Assembly (NCBI GenBank): GCA_027066325.1
Contig: JAMONY010000045.1
Location: 1 to 33,341 of the forward strand
Direction of reading: 5' to 3'
DNA from: Helicobacteraceae bacterium
Lineage (GTDB): Bacteria; Campylobacterota; Campylobacteria; Campylobacterales; Sulfurimonadaceae
Length of the DNA: 33,341 nt
Shown: positions 24,288 through 30,630 of the stretch, in pieces
Layout: the number at the start of each line of letters is the position of its first letter
Position numbering within the stretch: the first letter of the stretch is position 1
Notes under the pieces: model-generated
What the model saw: only the letters and a program-made list of their open reading frames with translations
What the model was told of the DNA's origin: nothing
The model's database searches: none
Translations under genes and position numbers: made by a program

Positions 24288-24918
24288 GATTACAGCTATG
24301 CAAAATACTCAACTATCACAGAAGATATCTGAAGTATTTCATGCAGATAGCACAGTTTTAGACGCTATAAGCAAGACAGATAGAGCAGCATTTGTACCTG
24401 CTGGATTAAAACAGCATGCCTACAAACTAGATGCTCTACCCATAGGTGCATCTCAGTGGATAAGCTCACCTCTTACGGTTGCAAAAATGAGCCATTACCT
24501 CAAGTGTAAAGGGGCAGATAGGGTGCTTGAAGTAGGGTGCGGAAGTGGATACCAAGCAGCTATCTTGTCACACCTTTTTCGTGGTGTTTTTACCATAGAG
24601 CGCATCGAATCTTTAGCTATAGATGCAAAGAGGAGATTTAAACAAGAGTCTTTGCACAATATTCATGTTCGCACAGATGATGGGCAGCGTGGATGGATTC
24701 AGCACGCTCCATACGATCGCATCATCTTCTCAGCAACCTCAACCCACATACCAGATGCAATCAAAAAACAGCTCAGCGAGGGTGGCATACTACTAGCTCC
24801 AATGCTCATAAATGACAGCGAGATGATTGTTAGATTTACTAAGCGCTCAGGTAGGCTAGTAGAGGAGATACTTGAGAGCTGTGAATTTGTTCCTATTGTG
24901 AACGGAACTCAAAAATAA
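24280..24918 (+). CDS. pcm: Protein-L-isoaspartate O-methyltransferase
   Basis: SAM-dependent repair enzyme that methylates isoaspartyl residues in aged proteins; 212 residues, normal length. The GTG start at 24280 has AGGAG at 24269-24273, while the next ATG is six codons in. Motifs: DRAAFVPAG, the family-typical GASQWISSPLTVAKM (replacing the more common GQTISQP), SAM motif I VLEVGCGSGYQAA (near 80-92), FTIERIESLA, RTDDGQRGW and APYDRIIFSAT, LSEGGILLAP. It overlaps the upstream hydrolase by 8 bases and is probably co-transcribed with nrdB and that gene. Confidence 0.93.
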   Translation: MDKITAMQNTQLSQKISEVFHADSTVLDAISKTDRAAFVPAGLKQHAYKLDALPIGASQWISSPLTVAKMSHYLKCKGADRVLEVGCGSGYQAAILSHLFRGVFTIERIESLAIDAKRRFKQESLHNIHVRTDDGQRGWIQHAPYDRIIFSATSTHIPDAIKKQLSEGGILLAPMLINDSEMIVRFTKRSGRLVEEILESCEFVPIVNGTQK

Positions 24919-24972
24919 CCAATAATTTTATTTTTTATCTTCTTATGTTACACTTCTTGCAAAGGAGTCTAG

Positions 24973-27231
24973 ATGTGGGACAAAAAATTTGCAGGCGATG
25001 AGTATCTTTATGGCAAAGAGCCAAATGTTTTTATAGCACAGATTATAGATACGCTACCAGCTAGTAGCCATATCTTATTTTTAGGTGAAGGCGAGGGGCG
25101 TAATGCATGTTACGCGGCAAAAAAATCTCACAGAGTGCAAGCTATAGATAGCTCAGAAGTTGCTCTAAATAAACTAGATAAACTTGCCAAAGAGTGTGAT
25201 GTGAAGATCGCCTCAAGCCATCTAGACCTTAAAGATTGGCATGCAGATGAGCAGTATGATGCTATACTCTGCTCCTACCTTCATCTTGAAGAGCCACTAC
25301 GGACAGAAGTGTTTGTAAAAGCGCTAAATGCATTAAGGCTTGGAGGAGTATTTGCTGGTGAGTTTTTTGCAACAACACAACTAGGTAAAAAGTCAGGTGG
25401 TCCAAAAGATGAGAGTCTTCTCTATAAGATTAATGACTTTAAAAAGCTAGCACGCCCAGGATATATATGTAAAAATGTTCAAAAAACAAACACAGTTCTT
25501 GATGAAGGCGAGGGACATAAAGGTGATGCAGATGTAATTCGTGTAGAGTTTTTGCGTAGCGAAGAGCTAAGTAGAGTTCCGCTAGAAAAACTCACACTCA
25601 AAGCACTTTTTGATAGATCAACAGACCACTATAGAGACAACACAGCCCTTAAAAATCTAGATGGATCCATAGAGTTAACTTATGGTGATTTTGCACTCAA
25701 TGTAGCAGAGCTACAGCGTGTTATGATAGAGCACAACATAGGGGCCAATAGTAGAGTAGCATTATGCAGCGAAAATATGCCAAACTGGGGTGTAGTATAC
25801 TTTGCAGTAACTACCATGGGTGCAGTGATTGTCCCTATATTGCCAGATTTTAATGCAGATGAAATTAGGCGTATTATACTACATGCAGAGTGTGAAGCTG
25901 TTTTTATATCTAAGAGATTGCAAGAGGCGCTCGAACATGACTCTATGAGAGATCTTGAGTTGAGTATATTGAGTGATGATCTTAGTATAAGGCAGGCTAA
26001 AGAGCATAACAAAAATATAGATAAGATAAAATCTATGGTTAAAAAAGAGTCAAGAAAAGCTACGGATATCTATGAAGATGATCTGTGTGCAATCATCTAC
26101 ACATCAGGCACAACAGGAAATTCAAAAGGGGTTATGCTAACTCACAGAGCTCTTGCATTTCAAGCTGTAAGCACTGATAGTATAGCAACGATGACTCAAA
26201 ACGATAGATTTTTATCAATCTTACCTTTAGCACATACATATGAGTGTTCTATAGGATTTTTAGCACCATTTGCCAATGGATCTAGTATAACATATATCGA
26301 TAAGGTTCCTACGCCTAAGGTGCTAATTGCCGCCATGTCTCAGGTTAAACCAACATTTATGCTCTCAGTTCCTCTTGTGATCGAAAAGATATTTAAAAAT
26401 CGCATACAACCAAATTTTTCTAAAAATATCATCATATCTACACTCTATAAGATACCATTTGTGCGTAAAAAACTTCACAAGATAGCGGGTAAAAAACTCA
26501 AACAGACATTTGGAGGATCGCTAAAACTATTTGGCATAGGTGGAGCACCATTGTCGCCATCTGTTGAGAGTTTTCTGCTAGAAGCAGAGTTTCCATACTG
26601 TATAGGATACGGTCTAACTGAAACAGCACCTCTTATAGCAGGCTCAGCACCATTTCATACCAAACTAAGCTCCATAGGTCGTGTGCTAGATGGCGTTGAG
26701 ATTAAGATAGTTGAGTGCAATACTCAAGGTGAAGGAGCCATACATGCACGAGGACCAAATATCATGCTAGGCTACTATAAAGCTCCAGAAAAAACAGCAG
26801 AGATACTAGATGCTGAAGGCTGGTTCAATACAGAAGATCTTGGCTATATAGATGAAGATGGGTATCTGTTTATAAGTGGAAGATCTAAAAATGTCATCAT
26901 AGGTGCAAGTGGCGAAAATATCTATCCAGAACACATAGAAGCAATCATAGGCGCAGAAAAATTTGTAGAGGACTCTCTTGTTTATCACCTAGAGGGTCAA
27001 CTTGTAGCTAGAATATACCTAGATTACGAAAAACTAGACCAGCAGATAAACATCAAAAAATTAACAGAGCGTGAAGCACAAGCAAAAGTTGAGCATATAC
27101 TGGAGCAAATTAGAACCAATACCAATAATCAAGTATCAAAGTTTTCAAAAATATCAAGAGTTATAGAGCAGAGAGAGCCTTTTATAAAAACAGCCACAAA
27201 AAAGATCAAACGCTACTTGTATGTTAGTTAG
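24973..27231 (+). CDS. SAM methyltransferase / acyl-CoA ligase fusion protein
   Basis: A single 752-residue frame with two enzymes. Residues 1-~195 are a class I methyltransferase of the TehB-like group: WDKKFAGDEYLYGKEPN, SAM site ILFLGEGEGRNACYAA, and EGEGHKGDADVIRVEF at its end. Residues ~200-752 are an AMP-forming ligase like long-chain acyl-CoA synthetase. The AMP loop is YTSGTTGNSKGVMLTH (near 376-391), then IGYGLTETAPL, FNTEDLGYIDEDGYLFISGR, KNVIIGASGENIYPEHIEA, and the C-terminal lysine motif TATKKIKRYLY. All core ligase motifs are intact. Start ATG with AAAGGAG seven bases upstream. A fatty acid substrate is likely; what the methyltransferase acts on is unknown. The 3' end overlaps aat on the other strand by 8 bases. 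Confidence 0.9.
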   Translation: MWDKKFAGDEYLYGKEPNVFIAQIIDTLPASSHILFLGEGEGRNACYAAKKSHRVQAIDSSEVALNKLDKLAKECDVKIASSHLDLKDWHADEQYDAILCSYLHLEEPLRTEVFVKALNALRLGGVFAGEFFATTQLGKKSGGPKDESLLYKINDFKKLARPGYICKNVQKTNTVLDEGEGHKGDADVIRVEFLRSEELSRVPLEKLTLKALFDRSTDHYRDNTALKNLDGSIELTYGDFALNVAELQRVMIEHNIGANSRVALCSENMPNWGVVYFAVTTMGAVIVPILPDFNADEIRRIILHAECEAVFISKRLQEALEHDSMRDLELSILSDDLSIRQAKEHNKNIDKIKSMVKKESRKATDIYEDDLCAIIYTSGTTGNSKGVMLTHRALAFQAVSTDSIATMTQNDRFLSILPLAHTYECSIGFLAPFANGSSITYIDKVPTPKVLIAAMSQVKPTFMLSVPLVIEKIFKNRIQPNFSKNIIISTLYKIPFVRKKLHKIAGKKLKQTFGGSLKLFGIGGAPLSPSVESFLLEAEFPYCIGYGLTETAPLIAGSAPFHTKLSSIGRVLDGVEIKIVECNTQGEGAIHARGPNIMLGYYKAPEKTAEILDAEGWFNTEDLGYIDEDGYLFISGRSKNVIIGASGENIYPEHIEAIIGAEKFVEDSLVYHLEGQLVARIYLDYEKLDQQINIKKLTEREAQAKVEHILEQIRTNTNNQVSKFSKISRVIEQREPFIKTATKKIKRYLYVS

Positions 27232-27895
27232 CAGGCAGGGCAAATAGAGCATCACTATCTCTTAAGAGTGCCAGCTCTTGCAAAAATCTATCTCTACTTA
27301 TCTCTACTGCGCCCAAGCTCTTTAGGTGATCGGTTGGAATCTGACAATCTATCATCTTAAAGTCCGCTCTTTTTAGATGCTCTACTAGAGCAACTAAAGC
27401 AGCTTTTGATGCATCACTTCTCTTAGAGAACATGGACTCTCCACAGAACATTCCACCAACAACCACCCCATATAGACCACCAACTAGCTCATCATCTTGC
27501 CAAGCCTCTATGGAGTGAGCATGTCCTAGTGCATGCAGAGTGCTATACGCCTCCTCTACCTCTGGCAATATCCAAGAGCCCTCCTGATCTACTCTGCTGA
27601 TCTTAGAGCAGCTATGCACCACTTCATCAAACGCTTTATCTATCGTGATATCAAACTGTTTTAACTTTTTTTTAAGAGACTTTCGAACTATGAGATCATC
27701 AAGGTATAGTACTAAGCGTGGATCTGGAGACCACCAGAGTATGGGATCACCAGCGTTGTACCAAGGAAATATACCATTACGATATGCTAGCATTACTCTT
27801 GTTGGATTAAGATCTGCACCAAATGCTACTATGCCGTTCTCATCTGCTAGATGAGGGTGAGGAAACTCTAATCTATAGCTTAGTTGTGGTATCAA
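27224..27895 (-). CDS. aat: Leucyl/phenylalanyl-tRNA--protein transferase
   Basis: Attaches Leu or Phe from tRNA to N-terminal Lys/Arg of proteins, creating N-degrons for ClpS-ClpAP. 223 residues, typical. Family motifs: FPHPHLADENGIVAFGADL, YRNGIFPWYNAGDPILWWSPDPR, WILPEVEEAYSTLHALGHAH, SIEAW-DDELVGGLYGV, GGMFCGESMFS, and DCQIPTDHLKSLGA. ATG start one base after the clpA stop, so it is the third gene of clpS-clpA-aat. The last codons overlap the convergent fusion gene by 8 bases. Confidence 0.96.
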   Translation of the reverse strand: MIPQLSYRLEFPHPHLADENGIVAFGADLNPTRVMLAYRNGIFPWYNAGDPILWWSPDPRLVLYLDDLIVRKSLKKKLKQFDITIDKAFDEVVHSCSKISRVDQEGSWILPEVEEAYSTLHALGHAHSIEAWQDDELVGGLYGVVVGGMFCGESMFSKRSDASKAALVALVEHLKRADFKMIDCQIPTDHLKSLGAVEISRDRFLQELALLRDSDALFALPAN

Positions 27896-27896
27896 G

Positions 27897-30089
27897 CTAT
27901 GGTGTCTCTGCTAGCTCTTTGTACTCAAAGGTTAGTTTGCCATCAAAGCTTATAAAGACCTCTCCACCATCTCTTAATGTGCCAAATAGTATCTCATCAG
28001 TAAGTGGATCTCTGATCTGCTCTTGTATAACTCTACTTAGCGGGCGTGCTCCCATCTCTTTATCGTAACCTAGATCTGCTAGATATTTTGATGCGTTGTG
28101 ATCTATGTTAACTACTACACCTTTTTGATCTAGTGTCTCATTGAGCTCTGATATAAATTTGCCTACTATATCTAAAACAGTTAACTCATCAAGTGGCTTA
28201 AACTCTACTATTTTATCGAGCCTATTTCTAAACTCTGGTGAGAAAAATGACTTTAGCTCTTCTGATCTACTAAGTGAACTATCTGCATTAAAGCCCATAA
28301 CATTGCGCTCTGATGAGCCTATGTTAGAGGTCATGATAAGTATCACATTTTGAAAGTCTGCTTTTAGCCCATTGTTATCTGTTAGGGTTGCGCTATCCAT
28401 GACCTGTAGTAGTATGTTGAGCAGATCTGGATGTGCTTTTTCTATCTCATCTAGTAACAAGACAGTATATGGATGCTTGCGGATAGCTTCACTCAAAAGC
28501 CCACCCTGTTCATATCCAACATATCCAGGAGGCGCTCCTATGAGTCTACTTAGAGCATGTTTTTCCATATATTCACTCATGTCAAATCTCTCAAAATTGA
28601 CACCCAATACTTTTGCTAAAGATTTAGCAAGTTCAGTCTTACCAACACCTGTAGGCCCTACAAATAAAAATGAAGCTATGGGGCGTGTGGGTGAGCTAAG
28701 ACCAGCTCTTGAGCGTTTAATCGCTAGTGACACATCTTGTATGGCACTCTCTTGTGATTTTACTAAATTTTCTAGTTTATCTTTGAGTGTTCTTAATTTT
28801 TCTGTATCATCAGAGGAGATAGTGGCACTTGGAATACCTGCCATTTTGGAGATGACGCGCTGTATATCTGCCTCTGATACCTCTGAGCGTCTATCTTCTA
28901 AGAGATGAAAAGATGCACCTGCCTCATCTATGAGGTCTATAGCTACATCTGGCAAAAACCTATCGCTAATGTACCTTTTAGATAGCTCAACCGCACTAGA
29001 GAGAGCCTCATCTTTATATACTAAGTCATGATGGAGCTCATATTTGTGTCGCAACCCTTGCAGTATCTTGACACTCTGCTCTTTTGTTGGCTCATCTATG
29101 TCGATCTTGGCAAATCGGCGACTAAGGGCTCTATCTTTCTCAAATGCATTACGATACTCACTATAGGTTGTAGCACCCATACATCTAAGTGCTCCTGAAG
29201 CTAGTGCAGGCTTGAGTTGATTTGATGCATCCATGCTTCCTCCACTAACAGCGCCAGCACCAACAATAGTGTGTATCTCATCTATAAAGATGATGGCATT
29301 GTTGGACTCTTTGACTTCATCGATCACACCCTTAAGTCGCTTCTCAAAGTCTCCTCTGTATTTGGTTCCAGCGAGCATAGCACCCATGTCAAGTGCATAG
29401 ATATTAGAGTTTTGAAGTATTTTTGGCACACTGCCTTGAGCTATAGCTATGGCTAGACCTTCAGCAATTGCCGTTTTTCCAACCCCAGGCTCACCGATAA
29501 GTAGAGGGTTGTTTTTTTTACGCCTACAGAGTGTCTGGACAACCCTTGCTATCTCATCTTCTCTACCTATGACTGGATCTATCTGCATATCTTTAGCTTT
29601 TTGCACTAGCTCTATGGTGTATTTTTGTAAAAAACTCTCATCTTGTTTGTCACTTTTAATTTGAGTTTTATTGTGCGAGATTGCCTCTAAGATATCAACG
29701 CGCGAGATATTGTTCTGCATCAGAACTTGATAGGCAAATGTATGTTTTTCATCGTATATAGCTGCTATAAAATCACCAACATCAGCTTGTGGCTTCTCTG
29801 CGCTTTGAGCCTGTCTAATCATACGATCTATCAACCTAGAGAGTGCAACTGTCTCTGATGGATCGGCTTGATTGCCTAATGCAAGAGGTTTCATGGTGGA
29901 GCTTAAGTATCCATACACCTGTCGGCGTAAAGTATGCACATCACAACCACACTCTTTTAAGATAGATACACCATCTTTTGATGAGAGAAGTGAGTAGAAA
30001 ATATGCTCTATACTCAGATACTCATGGCGCTCTTTTTTTGCGTATGCCAGTGCTCTTTGAAAGATGCTATTTAGTACTGTACTAATCAT
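27897..30089 (-). CDS. clpA: ATP-dependent Clp protease ATP-binding subunit ClpA
   Basis: Hexameric unfoldase feeding ClpP; 730 residues, usual for ClpA. An N-terminal Clp-N repeat domain (1-~140) is followed by two AAA modules: Walker A GEPGVGKTAIAEG near 203 with Walker B IIFIDEIH, and Walker A GPTGVGKTELAKS near 478 with VLLLDEIEKAHPD. There is no long coiled-coil M domain, which separates it from ClpB. The loop after TSNIGSSERN reads VMGF, placed where ClpA has the I/L-G-F/L ClpP-docking tripeptide. Start ATG overlaps the clpS stop by 4 bases. ClpS, ClpA and Aat are thus made together. Confidence 0.96.
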   Translation of the reverse strand: MISTVLNSIFQRALAYAKKERHEYLSIEHIFYSLLSSKDGVSILKECGCDVHTLRRQVYGYLSSTMKPLALGNQADPSETVALSRLIDRMIRQAQSAEKPQADVGDFIAAIYDEKHTFAYQVLMQNNISRVDILEAISHNKTQIKSDKQDESFLQKYTIELVQKAKDMQIDPVIGREDEIARVVQTLCRRKKNNPLLIGEPGVGKTAIAEGLAIAIAQGSVPKILQNSNIYALDMGAMLAGTKYRGDFEKRLKGVIDEVKESNNAIIFIDEIHTIVGAGAVSGGSMDASNQLKPALASGALRCMGATTYSEYRNAFEKDRALSRRFAKIDIDEPTKEQSVKILQGLRHKYELHHDLVYKDEALSSAVELSKRYISDRFLPDVAIDLIDEAGASFHLLEDRRSEVSEADIQRVISKMAGIPSATISSDDTEKLRTLKDKLENLVKSQESAIQDVSLAIKRSRAGLSSPTRPIASFLFVGPTGVGKTELAKSLAKVLGVNFERFDMSEYMEKHALSRLIGAPPGYVGYEQGGLLSEAIRKHPYTVLLLDEIEKAHPDLLNILLQVMDSATLTDNNGLKADFQNVILIMTSNIGSSERNVMGFNADSSLSRSEELKSFFSPEFRNRLDKIVEFKPLDELTVLDIVGKFISELNETLDQKGVVVNIDHNASKYLADLGYDKEMGARPLSRVIQEQIRDPLTDEILFGTLRDGGEVFISFDGKLTFEYKELAETP

Positions 30090-30388
30090 GTCATCTCCTG
30101 AACAATAGCTTTTAGAGGATAGCCCTGCTCACGCGACAAGCGACCAACTTGCATAACCTTAGTCTCTGCAATCTCAAATGTATATACACCACAAAGCCCG
30201 CTATCTTTGCGATGCACATCTAGCATAATCTGCTCTGCCTCTTGATGGTTCTTATGAAAGATGCTAACTAATACCTCTACAACAAAATCCATCGGTGTGT
30301 AGTCATCATTAAGAAGCAACACCGCAAATCGCTCAGGCTCTTGGCTTAAGATATCTTCATCTAGCTCTAACTCTTTTTTTGTACTCAA
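30086..30388 (-). CDS. clpS: ClpS adaptor protein
   Basis: 100-residue adaptor that binds N-terminal Leu/Phe/Trp/Tyr and delivers the substrate to ClpA. Key residues are visible: LLNDDYTPMDFVVEVL (binding-pocket Asn, Asp and Met) and DVHRKDSGLCGVYTFEIAETK with the pocket His. The N-terminal tail is about 20 acidic residues. The start is a TTG at 30388 with AAGGA about seven bases before; no ATG precedes the conserved core. A possible -10 (TATTCT, 30414-30419 on the minus strand) would give a short leader. Confidence 0.95.
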   Translation of the reverse strand: MSTKKELELDEDILSQEPERFAVLLLNDDYTPMDFVVEVLVSIFHKNHQEAEQIMLDVHRKDSGLCGVYTFEIAETKVMQVGRLSREQGYPLKAIVQEMT

Positions 30389-30630
30389 CTTTTATCCTTA
30401 AATCTAGCATCACAGAATAGTCTTTTTGTTATAAACAATCCATTAAGTTTGAAAATTAGATCACCTAAGATATTTGTGTAAAATACTCCAACATCTACAT
30501 CACTAATCCACCAGACTAGAAGGGCTTTTTTAAACCTATGGCACGACTACTTGCCTTGTAGACTCTATATTGTATTATAACATAACTAATATTGTCACTT
30601 TGATAGGCAGTGGCACAAAATATTTTCTAT
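30389..30630. other. A+T-rich intergenic region between beta-helix gene and clpS
   Basis: This 242-base gap has no coding frame. On the minus strand it must hold the end of the beta-helix transcript and the clpS promoter. Candidates are TATAAT at 30574-30579 (long leader) and TATTCT at 30414-30419 (short leader). An imperfect inverted repeat (30588-30599 with 30609-30624) could be a weak terminator for the beta-helix gene, but its stem is interrupted and no clear T-run follows. Confidence 0.45.

Noticed and set aside
24973..25560. Tellurite resistance role for the N-terminal methyltransferase domain
   Set aside because: The TehB resemblance is in the SAM-binding fold only; the domain is fused to an acyl-CoA ligase and nothing else in the window concerns tellurite.
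28372..28908. 178-codon open frame on the plus strand
   Set aside because: It lies wholly antisense to the well-conserved clpA and has a serine/leucine-rich shadow composition and no ribosome binding site.
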